From Halomicronema sp. CCY15110 (lineage in GTDB: Bacteria; Cyanobacteriota; Cyanobacteriia; Phormidesmidales; Phormidesmidaceae): a stretch of DNA of 52,176 bases. Within the stretch, counting starts at the first letter, position 1. Every line of letters begins with the position of its first letter. Below are positions 24,047 to 33,639 of the stretch, piece after piece. A model generated the notes under the pieces. The model had not been told where the DNA came from and did no database searches. It saw nothing but the letters and a program-made list of their open reading frames with translations. The stretch spans positions 1 to 52,176 of the forward strand of contig NZ_JACSWC010000220.1 in assembly GCF_016888165.1 (NCBI RefSeq), read 5' to 3'. The translations under genes were made by a program, and so were the position numbers.

Positions 24047-25912
24047 CTAAGGCTGATCAGTCCTCAAAATGTATCCCATCTCGTCAATTGTGAGCGGCGT
24101 CTCCGGAAAATCTTGACGCGTCAGTTGTCGCATCAAGGTCACGCTGGCAAAGGCATTGTCGATGTAAGGCACGCCATTGCGATCCAGCGCGACGGGAATC
24201 ACCCGCCCCTTGAGAAAATCGCCCGTTTCATCCAGATCCACCTGCAAGATCAGGGATAGCCCCAAAGGGCCAGTGGTCGATAGGGTCCGGTAGCCCAAAA
24301 AGTTGCCCAGCGAGTAAGCAATCAGCTTATCTTGATAAAGCTCCATAGCCCGGGGCACATGGGGGCCATGGCCCAAAATCAGGTCGGCCCCGGCATCAAT
24401 CATGGCGCGGGAAAATTGCACCAGATTGCCGCGATTTTCAGAAAAGAAGTACTCGGTTTGGTTGCGCACGCGCATCGCGTCGGTGCCCTCAGCCCCGGCA
24501 TGGACGGAAATCACCACCATATCCGCCTCAGCCTGGGCTTGCTGCACCAGGGCCGTCGCCGTTGCCAAGTCGTTCATATCGTTATGGTCGGGCCAATAGC
24601 TATACCCGATAAACGCGACGGTGTAGCCGTTGGCGTCCACCTTCACAATGTCGCCTTTGCGCCCGACGGCCTGCATCCCCGACTGGTGAATGTTGGCGAT
24701 CGTGTCTTCAAATCCGGCATCGCCAAAGTCAAAGGAATGGTTGTTCGCCACGCTCAACACATCAAAACCAGCGGACTTCAACACATCCGTCCAATTGGGT
24801 GGGGTGCGAAAGGCAAAGGTCATGCCCTGGCTGATGTCTTTCGCCGCGTAGGGATGGTCCGTCAGCGTGCTTTCAAAGTTGCCAAAGACAATATCCACCT
24901 CGCCCATAAACATCTTGACGCTGTTGAACAGATAGTTCGGGTCGTTGGGCAGTCGATAGTTGGGAAAGTCGGTGCCGGGAATCACGTCGCCCACGGCCTT
25001 GATCTGCACGGCAGCGGGGAGAGTCGGCGGGGCGATCAGCGCTTTGGCGGCGGCTCCCAGCTCACTCGGAGTGGCAATGGGACTAATCAAAGAATTGGGG
25101 GAGATCGGTAACGCAGCGTCAGGGGTGCTGATCGCGGCACTGGGGTCGCCATTTTCTGTGGCCTCAGTGGGGACATCGGCGGGGGCGATCGCTGGCTCTA
25201 AAATCGTTACGTCGGCCTCTACGGGGCTAGTTGCCTGTCCCCGCTGGGCAAATAACCAGGTGACCCCAGCGGACGTGAGCGACCCCAACACAAAGCTCAC
25301 CCCCGTCATCGCGAGGATGCCGAAAATCGCCTGCCGACGTTGCCCGCGCCGGCGATGGTTCAGCGCTTGTTGCTGCCAGGTGGTGGTGACGGACGGCAGG
25401 GGGGCTGACTGGGCGACAGCAGGCGGCACGGGGGCAGAGGTTGACAGGGTCGGCAGAGGCAGCGAAGCCGTCGAGTCAGACGACGACGGGGTCTGCGATG
25501 CAGCGACGGCGACGGGATCGTCAGCGATGGACTCTGCAGCGAATGGCTCAGGCGTAAACGAGGGCAATTGCAGCGATCGCGCCGTTGACCTGTGAGCTGG
25601 CTCAATCAGCGTGTGATGGATCAGCCGGGCCGTCGGGCCATCGGGGACGGCCTCACTCGTCGGGATTTCGGCAAAACAATAAATGTCCCAAGATTGCTCG
25701 CCCGATAGCGATCGCAACGCCGCTTCCAGCTGGGGCAGCAGACTCCCAATCATGCCGACATGGCTGGGAGGTAGATAAATGTGCAACAGTGGCGGTTGCC
25801 CTTGCACTTGCAAGGGGGGCGTGAGCGCGATCGCCGCATTGAGAAGGCTAGCAATGGCCGGACAGTCGGGTAACTCAGCCGTCTCAGGCACCAAAGAGTG
25901 GGTCTCAAACAT
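24047..25912 (-). CDS. CapA-family (poly-gamma-glutamate synthesis type) protein
   Basis: About 621 residues. An N-terminal cytosolic region (1 to about 180) is followed by a membrane helix (about 195-225, GILAMTGVSFVLGSLTSAGV), a Pro/Ala-rich linker, and a C-terminal CapA calcineurin-like domain (about 315-600): AVGDVIPG, FGNFESTLTD, VANNHSFDFG and GHGPHVPRAME supply the metal ligands. Members serve in capsule synthesis or act as phosphoesterases on unknown substrates; no other capsule genes are adjacent. ATG 25912 is chosen; a GTG at 25930 is possible. Cytosolic N-terminal extension is unusual for CapA. Confidence 0.88.
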   Translation of the reverse strand: MFETHSLVPETAELPDCPAIASLLNAAIALTPPLQVQGQPPLLHIYLPPSHVGMIGSLLPQLEAALRSLSGEQSWDIYCFAEIPTSEAVPDGPTARLIHHTLIEPAHRSTARSLQLPSFTPEPFAAESIADDPVAVAASQTPSSSDSTASLPLPTLSTSAPVPPAVAQSAPLPSVTTTWQQQALNHRRRGQRRQAIFGILAMTGVSFVLGSLTSAGVTWLFAQRGQATSPVEADVTILEPAIAPADVPTEATENGDPSAAISTPDAALPISPNSLISPIATPSELGAAAKALIAPPTLPAAVQIKAVGDVIPGTDFPNYRLPNDPNYLFNSVKMFMGEVDIVFGNFESTLTDHPYAAKDISQGMTFAFRTPPNWTDVLKSAGFDVLSVANNHSFDFGDAGFEDTIANIHQSGMQAVGRKGDIVKVDANGYTVAFIGYSYWPDHNDMNDLATATALVQQAQAEADMVVISVHAGAEGTDAMRVRNQTEYFFSENRGNLVQFSRAMIDAGADLILGHGPHVPRAMELYQDKLIAYSLGNFLGYRTLSTTGPLGLSLILQVDLDETGDFLKGRVIPVALDRNGVPYIDNAFASVTLMRQLTRQDFPETPLTIDEMGYILRTDQP

Positions 25913-25991
25913 GTCACTATCACATCTCACGGCAATCTAGCCGACCCACAGAGCCAGGGCGATCGCGCCACCGCTTCATGACCTGTGAATG

Positions 25992-26120
25992 CTAAATCAA
26001 TCCCTGAGACGATAGCAAAAACTTCCCGACTTGCACCAAGTTAATGGCAATAAACGTGACCAAGAAAATCGAGACCACCACATTAAAGGCATTGCGAAAA
26101 AAGTTGACCATTGCTCTCAT
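25992..26120 (-). CDS. Possible small membrane protein, 42 residues
   Basis: From ATG 26120 the minus strand encodes one hydrophobic helix (FNVVVSIFLVTFIAINLVQVG) preceded by basic residues (VNFFRNAF) and a polar end. A longer open frame starts at 26336, but its N-terminal part looks non-coding. The helix gives it some credibility, but no homologue or ribosome binding site can be shown, so treat as a guess. Confidence 0.3.
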   Translation of the reverse strand: MRAMVNFFRNAFNVVVSIFLVTFIAINLVQVGKFLLSSQGLI

Positions 26121-26393
26121 TGAATAAATTGATCCGGTCAACGAGCTCACCACCGCCCCCAACAGCGCTCCACCAGTGGGCTTACCGTAGGGCGACCACT
26201 CCGTTGACGCCCCCCATTGTGGATGACAAGCGTCTGAGAGGGCCGCAACTTCATACATTTCATAGGTTTCGTTAACATCCCATAACGACCCGGGGTCACC
26301 AGCCCGTTGAGCGTCAGGAAATAACCGCGATCGCACCCCGTTTACCCCGCGATGAATGCCCCCAGGTTTGCCAGTGGGCGCTCACGCCTCGCG

Positions 26394-27116
26394 CTACGTC
26401 TCGGCTGCCGTCATTGACGAAAACCGTCGCCACTGCGCGGGCGGCGGCGTCAAAAATTCATACGCCCCGGCGGCACTGCCCGCTGCTGCCGTCAGCACAA
26501 TGTCAAAGGAAACCGAAACGCGCACGTCATCCGTGTGATTCAGTGTGACGCCGTGGCGCTGCCGCGAGGGAAAAATCATCAGCCGCCCTTCCACGGGGGG
26601 ATATAGCGCCTGATCTTGGTTGAACGACGTCCACTCGGCCACCACATCCGTATTTTCGCTGCCCAGCCCCGGACTCACTTCGTTTTGCCGCGCATCGTCG
26701 ATAAAGGCCAAGCAGCCGGACTCATCGCTGCCGGACTGAGGCACCGAGACGTAATACACCGCGCTGATGTGGGCCGTATTGTGACAATGGACGCCGACCT
26801 CTTGCTGATGGCGAGACACCACCGGCCAGGCCCGCTGAATATACAAATCCACCTTGCTGAGATCAATGCCCAAAACCTGGAGGTACTGCACCACATGGGT
26901 TTCGATCTGTTGCACCAGCCAGGCAAAGCGATCGTCCAGATGGACTTGGTGGATGCCGTGCAGATCGCCTGTCCAGGCCATTTCGGGAAAGTTTCGCCGC
27001 TCCTGTACTGATGCTTCGAGGGCCAAAATGGCGGCGAGGAGGGCCGGATTCTGAATGGCCGCATCCGGCAAATCTTCGTAGTAAATCGCCAGGGGAAACC
27101 AGCTATCAACAGGCAT
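26394..27116 (-). CDS. Putative 2OG-Fe(II) oxygenase (TIGR02466 type)
   Basis: 240 residues. The conserved core GVHCHNTAHISAVYYV supplies the first metal His, and GRLMIFPSRQRHGVTLNHTDDVRVSVSFDI supplies the second His and the 2-oxoglutarate-binding Arg; this pair of motifs is the signature of the TIGR02466 family. The reaction is unknown, probably hydroxylation. The start MPVDSWFPLAIYYEDLP is typical. Convergent gene neighbours are absent; the glutathione peroxidase is divergent upstream. Confidence 0.88.
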   Translation of the reverse strand: MPVDSWFPLAIYYEDLPDAAIQNPALLAAILALEASVQERRNFPEMAWTGDLHGIHQVHLDDRFAWLVQQIETHVVQYLQVLGIDLSKVDLYIQRAWPVVSRHQQEVGVHCHNTAHISAVYYVSVPQSGSDESGCLAFIDDARQNEVSPGLGSENTDVVAEWTSFNQDQALYPPVEGRLMIFPSRQRHGVTLNHTDDVRVSVSFDIVLTAAAGSAAGAYEFLTPPPAQWRRFSSMTAAET

Positions 27117-27243
27117 AAACCACCCAGGAGCTATCGCCTTTGGATTGTACGGGACGTTTGCCTCCAGAGATCGCCGCTCAGGGGGATGGCATCGGGACGG
27201 GAATGCCTAATAATGTAACCAGTTGTAACGTTGGACAATATTA

Positions 27244-27705
27244 ATGCCACTCCCTAATCTCACCACTTTGGACGGTGCCCCCCTGCCAGCGGATGCCCTC
27301 GACGGCAAGGCAGTGCTGTTTGTGAACGTTGCGAGTAAGTGCGGCCTGACGCCTCAGTACGACGGTCTGGTCACCCTGGATAAGGAATATGGCGATCGCG
27401 GCCTCGTGGTTGTGGGCGTGCCCTGCAACCAATTTGGCAAGCAGGAGCCCGGCAGCCCAGAAGAAATCAAGGACTTCGCTAAGTCCAAGTACGATGTCGA
27501 GTTCACCCTGCTGAAAAAGCAAGACGTGAACGGCCCCGATCGCAGTCCGCTCTATCAGTTCTTGGTGGGCGACGGTGAAGACATTGCGTGGAACTTTGGC
27601 AAGTTTGTCGTCGGTCGCGACGGTGAAGTCGTGTCCCGCTTTGAGCCGCAGACCGCTCCGGACGATGCTGACCTCAAAGCCGCCATTGAGAAAGCGTTGG
27701 GTTAA
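27244..27705 (+). CDS. Glutathione peroxidase-like thiol peroxidase
   Basis: 153-residue Cys-type peroxidase: KCGLT with peroxidatic Cys33, CNQFGKQEPG (Gln of the catalytic tetrad), and WNFGKF with Trp116 and Asn117. Only two cysteines (33 and 61) exist; the resolving Cys that thioredoxin-dependent relatives carry in the helix after KQEPG is absent, so it may need an external thiol. Reduces lipid or hydrogen peroxides; cytosolic. Ends at a strong shared terminator with ftsY. Confidence 0.94.
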   Translation: MPLPNLTTLDGAPLPADALDGKAVLFVNVASKCGLTPQYDGLVTLDKEYGDRGLVVVGVPCNQFGKQEPGSPEEIKDFAKSKYDVEFTLLKKQDVNGPDRSPLYQFLVGDGEDIAWNFGKFVVGRDGEVVSRFEPQTAPDDADLKAAIEKALG

Positions 27706-27731
27706 TCACTGCCGCGATCGCGCTGTACTGT

Positions 27732-27765
27732 AAAACCCCGGCTTCTTGAGAGAAGCCGGGGTTTT
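27732..27765. terminator. Bidirectional hairpin terminator between gpx and ftsY
   Basis: A perfect 15-bp stem AAAACCCCGGCTTCT / AGAAGCCGGGGTTTT with TGAG loop. A-rich left flank and T-rich right flank allow termination on both strands, fitting the convergent genes at each side. Confidence 0.9.
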
Positions 27766-27784
27766 GAATTTAAGTGCTATCCAA

Positions 27785-29425
27785 TCAACCGCTCAGCAGA
27801 GCTTCCACAAACTCATAGCTAGAGAAGGGCCGCAAATCTTCAATGCCCTCGCCCGCCCCGATAAAGCGAATTGGTAAGTTCAGTTGCTGCACCACCGCTA
27901 GCGCCACGCCCCCCCGCGCCGTACCGTCCAGCTTCGTCAACACCACGCCGCTCAAATTGGCCGCTTCGGCAAAGACTTTAGCCTGCTGCAAACCGTTTTG
28001 CCCCAAGGTCGCATCCAACACCAGCAGCGACTCGACCTTCGCATCCGCCGCTTTTTTATCGATAATGCGCCGAATTTTCGAGAGTTCGTCCATCAGATTT
28101 TTCTTATTTTGCAAGCGTCCGGCAGTATCCACCAGCAGCAACTCACAATGGCGCGATTGCGCCGCCGTAATCGCGTCAAACACCACCGCCGCCGGGTCAG
28201 TGTTCTGGCCCGGATTCGCAATCACCTCCACATCGCTGCGGGCTCCCCACGCTTTCACCTGCTCCACCGCTGCCGCTCGAAAGGTGTCTGCCGCCCCAAT
28301 GATGCAGGAGTAGCCAGACTTTTTGGCGATATGGGCCAGCTTACCAATGGTGGTGGTTTTGCCCGCGCCGTTCACCCCCGTCATCAGCCAAATATTGAAG
28401 GTGTCTTTGTCAGGCACAAATTCCAGATTGTGAGAGTCGCCCAGGGGGGCATCGAGCATGTCCCGCAGGATCTTTTTGAGGTACGCGATCGCCTGCTCTG
28501 GCGGCAGGGCCTCTTCTCGCAGCTTGGCTTGCAGCGCTTCAATGATGGTGTCGGTCGCTTCCACCCCGACATCCGCCTGCAACAGCAATGCCTCAATTTC
28601 AAACACGGCGTCTTCGTTCAGCGGGCCTTGCCCGACGATCGCCTTCAGCTGGTTCACCAGCCCCCGCCGGGTCTTATCGAGGCCTTGGCGCAGTTTGTTC
28701 AGCCAGGTGATTTCCTCAATGGAAATGTCGACGGCGCTACGGCCCTGTCCGGCCAACACTTCCGCTGACCAGAGAAACGCCTCATCGAAGTTAATGTCGG
28801 GGAGTACGGGCTCCGCTGCCGTCGTCGTGGCAGTGACGGGTTGGGGCGCGGGTTCGGGTTCCGCGATCGCGGTTTCTTGCAAGCGCTCTAGTCGGGCTTG
28901 GCGCTCTGCCGCTGCCTGCATCCAAGCCGGCCCCGTGGGGGTGGCAGGGGGCGCAGCAGCGGTGGACTCCTCTGGAGCAGTGTCCGGGGCGATCGCCGCC
29001 GCCGACTCCTCGTCCGATGGCTCCACAGGGTCTGGACTCGCCGTTGCCGAGGGCTCAGTTGCCGCCGACTCCTCAGCGGTTTCAGCGACGGGGGCGGTGG
29101 GAGGCGCTGCCGCCGCTATTGCGGGAGCGTCTTCTGTTTCAGCCTCAGCCGCGCTTGCCTCAGCGGGCTCAGCTTCGGCGGGCTCAGCCGCAGCGGTTTC
29201 GCCCGCAGCGGCAACCGCTGCGGGCGTCTGCTGCTTTTGAATATTTTGGTAAGCCGCTTTGGCCCAGGCCAAATAGTCGTCAGAACTCATGCTCTGAGCC
29301 GCTGGCTCGTCCGCCGACGCCTCGCCAGCGGAGTCGGACGTCGTTTCCTCAGCTGGCGGCTGTTCCGCCTGATCGGACGGCGAGGACTGATCAAAGGTAC
29401 GGCTAAACCAGTTGAAGTTGGTCAT
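27785..29425 (-). CDS. ftsY: Signal recognition particle receptor FtsY
   Basis: GTPase that docks SRP-ribosome complexes at the membrane. Residues 1 to about 215 are a long acidic Ala/Glu/Pro/Thr-rich A domain (many AEPAEA-like units), typical of FtsY but long. The N domain begins about 235 (LNKLRQGLDKTRRGLVNQL) and the G domain has GVNGAGKT (351-358), DTFRAAAVEQ, DTAGRLQNK and TKLDGTARGG. 546 residues. The nusB gene lies 57 bases upstream on the same strand, so the two are likely an operon. The high GC of the linker region generates large spurious frames on the opposite strand. Confidence 0.97.
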   Translation of the reverse strand: MTNFNWFSRTFDQSSPSDQAEQPPAEETTSDSAGEASADEPAAQSMSSDDYLAWAKAAYQNIQKQQTPAAVAAAGETAAAEPAEAEPAEASAAEAETEDAPAIAAAAPPTAPVAETAEESAATEPSATASPDPVEPSDEESAAAIAPDTAPEESTAAAPPATPTGPAWMQAAAERQARLERLQETAIAEPEPAPQPVTATTTAAEPVLPDINFDEAFLWSAEVLAGQGRSAVDISIEEITWLNKLRQGLDKTRRGLVNQLKAIVGQGPLNEDAVFEIEALLLQADVGVEATDTIIEALQAKLREEALPPEQAIAYLKKILRDMLDAPLGDSHNLEFVPDKDTFNIWLMTGVNGAGKTTTIGKLAHIAKKSGYSCIIGAADTFRAAAVEQVKAWGARSDVEVIANPGQNTDPAAVVFDAITAAQSRHCELLLVDTAGRLQNKKNLMDELSKIRRIIDKKAADAKVESLLVLDATLGQNGLQQAKVFAEAANLSGVVLTKLDGTARGGVALAVVQQLNLPIRFIGAGEGIEDLRPFSSYEFVEALLSG

Positions 29426-29482
29426 AGAAAACTCAATATGCAGCGATAACGAGGTTTACGGAAAAATCGGCGGCTCTTAAAT

Positions 29483-30184
29483 CTATACCAGGGGCGCGTC
29501 AGAGTCAGCCTGGAGAGGCAATGGCGGTTCATTGGCTGGCGAGTCTGCCGCTGGGGCGGCCTCACTCGTTTGCAAAAAGCGGTTGACCCAGCGGCGTAGC
29601 ACCCCATTGATAAAGCGGTACCCATCTTCATCGCTGTAGCGCTTAGCAATTTCGATGGCTTCATTAATGGCAACGCGATCGGGGACACCAAGATATTTCA
29701 TCTCCGCAACCGCAATCCGCAGAATGTCGCGATCAATTTTCGGCAATCGCTTCACGTTCCAAGACACCATAGCTTCGTTCAGTTCAGCATCCACCTCCTC
29801 CCGATTTTTGCCCGTCGTCAACATTAACTCGATCGCATAACTGCGAATTTCTTTGCGGTTCGACAGCTGAATCATCTCGGGAATTTGCAGCGCACTGCCC
29901 AGGCGATTAATCGCCGATTGCGTCTTTTCTAAGGCTTTTTGCAAAGAGGTGCGCGCTTCATCTACGCTGCTGGCACGGGTTTCGCTAGCCAATAGCTGAT
30001 CTTGCCCCTGCTGCACTTCTCCGGCGGCAACTTCCAGAGCATCTTGCACTTCGCCCGCCAGCGATCGTACGGCGGAGGTCACCAGCGCATCGAGATCTTG
30101 ACTCGCGATCGCGCTGGGTTTGGTACTACTCAACTGGCTCGACCCCAACAGGGCCAGTTCACGGGCAAAACGGCGAGGCTGCAT
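29483..30184 (-). CDS. nusB: Transcription antitermination factor NusB
   Basis: Binds boxA RNA with NusE for rRNA antitermination. NusB-like helical core at about 95-205, with AVAEMKYLGVPDRVAINEAIEIAKRYSD and GYRFINGVLRRWV. At 233 residues it is longer than the enterobacterial protein (about 139), with an extra N-terminal helical region (about 1-90) and a short disordered tail, both usual in cyanobacterial NusB. Starts MQPRRFARELALLGSSQL. Precedes ftsY by 57 bases. Confidence 0.95.
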   Translation of the reverse strand: MQPRRFARELALLGSSQLSSTKPSAIASQDLDALVTSAVRSLAGEVQDALEVAAGEVQQGQDQLLASETRASSVDEARTSLQKALEKTQSAINRLGSALQIPEMIQLSNRKEIRSYAIELMLTTGKNREEVDAELNEAMVSWNVKRLPKIDRDILRIAVAEMKYLGVPDRVAINEAIEIAKRYSDEDGYRFINGVLRRWVNRFLQTSEAAPAADSPANEPPLPLQADSDAPLV

Positions 30185-30368
30185 ACAAATACCGGAAATA
30201 ATCGCTTTGTGATCTTAGCAGGGTAAATTGATCCCCTCCATGCGGGCGATCGCCTCAACTCCGCCAATCCTCAAATTCTTTTCGCCGCATTCTCAGGCCA
30301 CGTTCAGATTCGTCACTTAATTTGTCCATAGTGAAGCCAGTCCATTCGCTGTTTGTTAGGAGAAAGCC

Positions 30369-30938
30369 ATGCGTTCGATGTTTGTGTTGCCCCTACTGCT
30401 GGCAGGTTTAACAATCGCTAGCTGCGGTTCCTCAGCCACCAGTTCAGCCCCGGTAGAAGAAACAGAAACCACGAGCGTGGCCGAGCCCGCCACCGATGCA
30501 TCCCCGACCGATACGACTACCGCCGAACCCGTCGCCGCTGACTCCACAGAAAATTCAGCTGCGCTAGCGGCGGTGTATGTGCAAGATGCCGTGGCGATCG
30601 CTGGAGCCGACCCCGTGGCCTACTTCACCGAAGGCGCGTATGTGCCCGGCAGCGCAGAGTTCACCCATGAGTGGAGTGGCGCGACCTGGCAGTTTGCCAG
30701 TGCCGCCAACCGCGATACCTTTGCCAGCAACCCGGCCCAATATGCCCCGCAGTACGGCGGCTTTTGCGCGTGGGCCGTGAGCCAGGGCTACACCGCCGCG
30801 ATCGATCCCACCGCCTGGAGCATTGTGGACGATAAGCTCTATCTCAACTACGACGCTAATATTCAAGCCCGCTGGGAGCGCGACATTCCCGGCAACATTG
30901 CCCAGGCTGACGCCAACTGGCCCGCCGTCGCCCAGTAG
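30369..30938 (+). CDS. YHS-domain lipoprotein
   Basis: 189 residues. The lipobox LTIASC at about 15-20 predicts lipid attachment at Cys20, then a Ser/Thr/Glu-rich linker (20-65), then a YHS domain: VAYFTEGAYVPGSAEFTHEWSGATWQFASAANRDTFASNPAQYAPQYGG. YHS domains bind metal or appear next to metal-transport proteins; the role of free exported ones is unknown. AGGAG lies 8 bases upstream of the start codon. A hairpin with T-run follows. Confidence 0.9.
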   Translation: MRSMFVLPLLLAGLTIASCGSSATSSAPVEETETTSVAEPATDASPTDTTTAEPVAADSTENSAALAAVYVQDAVAIAGADPVAYFTEGAYVPGSAEFTHEWSGATWQFASAANRDTFASNPAQYAPQYGGFCAWAVSQGYTAAIDPTAWSIVDDKLYLNYDANIQARWERDIPGNIAQADANWPAVAQ

Positions 30939-31004
30939 TCGGCCCAGTGGCCTGAGAATGTCACCAACCCACCCTCAGCCCCGCCCATCGAGAAATTTCC
31001 AGGG

Positions 31005-31054
31005 ATCGCTGGCCCCTCATTTATCTAGGGCGGCCAGCGATATTGTGCTTTTTT
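31005..31054 (+). terminator. Probable terminator after the YHS gene
   Basis: Arms ATCGCTGGCC and GGCCAGCGAT pair perfectly across a 17-base loop, followed within 10 bases by TTTTTT. Confidence 0.7.
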
Positions 31055-31225
31055 AAGGATCGCTAACAGAGTGGTATAGGGAGCCGCGATCGCAAACACC
31101 ATGCGGTACGCTTGGTAAGCATTGACGCTCATCTTCAACGGATATTGAGGGTGGCGTCGAGGCGGTGAATGCAGTCCTAGCAAGCGTTCACACATCCCGG
31201 CAGTCGCGACTACAACAGCTATCCT

Positions 31226-33037
31226 ATGGCGCTCATCGTTCAAAAATTTGGGGGAACCTCGGTCGGCTCAGTCGAACGAATTCAGGCAGTGGCGCAGCGC
31301 GTCAGCCACACCGTCCGCGCGGGACATCAAGTGGCGGTGGTCGTGTCGGCCATGGGCAAAACCACCGATGGCCTGGTAAAGCTCGCCAATGAGCTTTCGG
31401 ATAGTCCCAGCCGCCGCGAAATGGATATGCTGCTGTCCACCGGTGAGCAGGTGTCGATCGCCCTCCTCACCATGGCGCTGCACAGCTTGGGACAAGAAGC
31501 CATCTCCCTCACGGGGGCGCAGGTCGGCATTATGACCGAAGCCGACCACAGCCGCGCCCGGATTCTCAACATTCGCACCGAGCGCCTACAGCGCCATCTG
31601 ACGGACGGCAAAGTGGTGGTGGTGGCCGGTTTTCAGGGGGTGAGCCCCAGCACCGATTTTGAAATCACCACCCTGGGACGCGGCGGCTCTGATACCTCAG
31701 CCGTGGCCCTAGCGGCGGCCCTCGGGGCAGACAAATGCGAAATTTACACTGACGTACCGGGAATTTTGACCACTGATCCCCGCTTGGTGCCAGCGGCGCA
31801 ACTCATGCCCAGCATCACCTGTGACGAAATGCTGGAACTCGCGAGTTTGGGCGCAAAAGTCCTACATCCCCGCGCGGTAGAAATCGCCCGCAACTATGGG
31901 GTGCCCCTGGTGGTGCGATCGAGCTGGACGGATGAACCCGGCACCCAAGTCATCGCGCCCGCCCGTCAGCCGAAATCTTTGGACGACTTGGAGTTGGCAC
32001 ATCCCGTCGACGCCGTGGAATTTGATCTCGACCAGGCCAAAGTCGCGCTCCTACGCATTCCCGATCGCCCCGGCGTCGCCGCCCAGCTCTTTGGCGAAAT
32101 CGCCCAACAAAGCCTGAATGTGGACTTGATTATTCAGTCCATCCACGATGGCAATACCAATGACATTGCCTTCACCGTGATGCGCCAGAATCTGGCTAAA
32201 GCGGAGGCGGTAGCGGAGGCGATCGCCCCGGTGCTGCGCGGCAATCCCGCAGACTCCACGGAGGCCGAAATTTTGGTCGACCAGCGCGTGGCGAAAGTCA
32301 GCATTGTTGGGGCGGGCATGATCGGTCGTCCCGGCGTGGCCGCCAAAATGTTTTCCACCCTGGCCGCAGCGGGCGTCAATATCCAAATGATTTCCACCTC
32401 AGAAGTCAAAGTGAGTTGCACCGTCGTGAGAGATGAGTGCGATCGCGCGATCGATGCCCTCTGTCAAGCGTTTCAAGTCACCTGTTCACCACTCGATGCC
32501 ACCCCTGAGCCGCCGATGCTAGAGGCCGCGCCAGACGTGCGGGGCGCAGCGCTCGACCTGCAACAAGCGCAGGTCGCCATTCGTCAGGTGCCCGACCAAC
32601 CGGGCATGGCCGCCCGCATCTTTGCCCTCCTAGCCGAAGCTGGGGTCAGCGTCGACATGATCATTCAATCCCAACGCTGTCGCCTGGTGAACGGCCACAC
32701 CACCCGCGACATTGCCTTTACAGTGGCCCAGGCTGAGGCCGCCCAGGCCCGTGCCGTGGTCGAAAGTGCGGCGGCGGCACTGGACTGCGGGGATGTGGTG
32801 GTGAATGATGCGATCGCCAAAGTCAGCGTCGTCGGCCTAGGAATGATCAACACTCCTGGGGTCGCCGCCCGCATGTTTGCCGCCCTCGCCCAGCGCCAGA
32901 TCAATATCCACATGATCGCCACTTCTGAAATTAAGATTAGCTGCCTAGTGGCCGAAGCCGACGGCGTAGAAGCCTTGAAAGCAGTTCACGACGCCTTTCA
33001 CCTAGAAGGGGTCGAGAAAGTTGTCGTCCCCGCTTAG
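31226..33037 (+). CDS. lysC: Aspartate kinase
   Basis: First enzyme of the Asp-family amino acid pathway (Lys, Thr, Met, DAP). The catalytic domain (1 to about 245) starts [13 protein letters not shown] and has the signatures [15 protein letters not shown] and EIYTDVPGI. The C-terminal part holds four ACT repeats (about 265-335, 350-420, 440-520, 520-600; for example [15 protein letters not shown] and [14 protein letters not shown]), the long four-ACT architecture of cyanobacteria and other bacteria, allowing allosteric feedback by Lys and Thr. 603 residues. The tRNA-Lys gene follows downstream by chance or convenience. Confidence 0.97.
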   Translation: MALIVQKFGGTSVGSVERIQAVAQRVSHTVRAGHQVAVVVSAMGKTTDGLVKLANELSDSPSRREMDMLLSTGEQVSIALLTMALHSLGQEAISLTGAQVGIMTEADHSRARILNIRTERLQRHLTDGKVVVVAGFQGVSPSTDFEITTLGRGGSDTSAVALAAALGADKCEIYTDVPGILTTDPRLVPAAQLMPSITCDEMLELASLGAKVLHPRAVEIARNYGVPLVVRSSWTDEPGTQVIAPARQPKSLDDLELAHPVDAVEFDLDQAKVALLRIPDRPGVAAQLFGEIAQQSLNVDLIIQSIHDGNTNDIAFTVMRQNLAKAEAVAEAIAPVLRGNPADSTEAEILVDQRVAKVSIVGAGMIGRPGVAAKMFSTLAAAGVNIQMISTSEVKVSCTVVRDECDRAIDALCQAFQVTCSPLDATPEPPMLEAAPDVRGAALDLQQAQVAIRQVPDQPGMAARIFALLAEAGVSVDMIIQSQRCRLVNGHTTRDIAFTVAQAEAAQARAVVESAAAALDCGDVVVNDAIAKVSVVGLGMINTPGVAARMFAALAQRQINIHMIATSEIKISCLVAEADGVEALKAVHDAFHLEGVEKVVVPA

Positions 33038-33207
33038 CCAACGTTAGCGCACCAATTTCCCCTTGCGCGGCATCTCCCAGACCATCGGGAATGCCTGGCA
33101 CAGAGCACCGTCGATAAAACACCCAATTTTTCTCCCACGGCGATCGTGGAACTTCCAGATAGTGTGATATCGTAAATAACCGTGCTTGAGAAATCATGCA
33201 TATTCAC

Positions 33208-33279
33208 GGGTCGCTAGCTCAGCGGTAGAGCACTCGGCTTTTAACCGATTGGTCCTGGGTTCGAATCCCAGGCGACCCA
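33208..33279 (+). tRNA. trnK: tRNA-Lys (anticodon UUU)
   Basis: A 72-nt cloverleaf: acceptor arms GGGTCGC / GCGACCC, D arm GCTC...GAGC, anticodon stem CTCGG/CCGAT (with a G-U-type mismatch tolerated), loop with TTT anticodon, and T arm CTGGGTTCGAATCCCAG. The 3' CCA is not encoded. A run of seven T follows and could terminate transcription. Confidence 0.97.
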
Positions 33280-33488
33280 TTTTTTTCGCGTGAGCTTAAT
33301 TCCAAAGGGTCAATCCACTTCGTTGACACCCAAATATTCTTTATCCACGTCCTAAAAAATCTTAATGTTTTCCGTTCCTTTGCCAGAATTTCGGGGCTAT
33401 TGGGGGCTTCGATTAATCAGTTTATCGCGTCCATTAAGTGCTTTGCAGAAAGCTCAGAATACGCTTCACAAAAGCGTTTAGGGGCCGA

Positions 33489-33516
33489 TTGTCACTGACT
33501 TGACCGTTTATATAGA
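33489..33516 (+). promoter_or_regulatory. Candidate promoter of the aldolase gene
   Basis: TTGTCA at 33489-33494 and TATAGA at 33511-33516 are separated by 16 bases, upstream of fba in a 360-bp gene-free spacer that follows the tRNA. It would give a leader of about 120 nt. Otherwise no structure was recognised in the spacer. Confidence 0.45.
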
Positions 33517-33639
33517 CGTAAGCTTCCCATCACAAAACGTCATAAAGGCGAAGGTTCTGCCTTAGTATTGATAGGTAAGGACACCTATTGGTGTTGAGTT
33601 ACGATTGCCGAAGGCAAGAAAAAGACTAGGAGGATTTTT

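Noticed and set aside
24332-25111. 259-codon plus-strand frame opposite capA
   Set aside because: The CapA reading frame has domain motifs throughout; the opposite frame has none.
28458-29240. Long Ala/Ser-rich open frame on the plus strand inside ftsY
   Set aside because: Shadow of the GC-rich, repetitive ftsY A domain on the other strand; low-complexity translation and no ribosome binding site.
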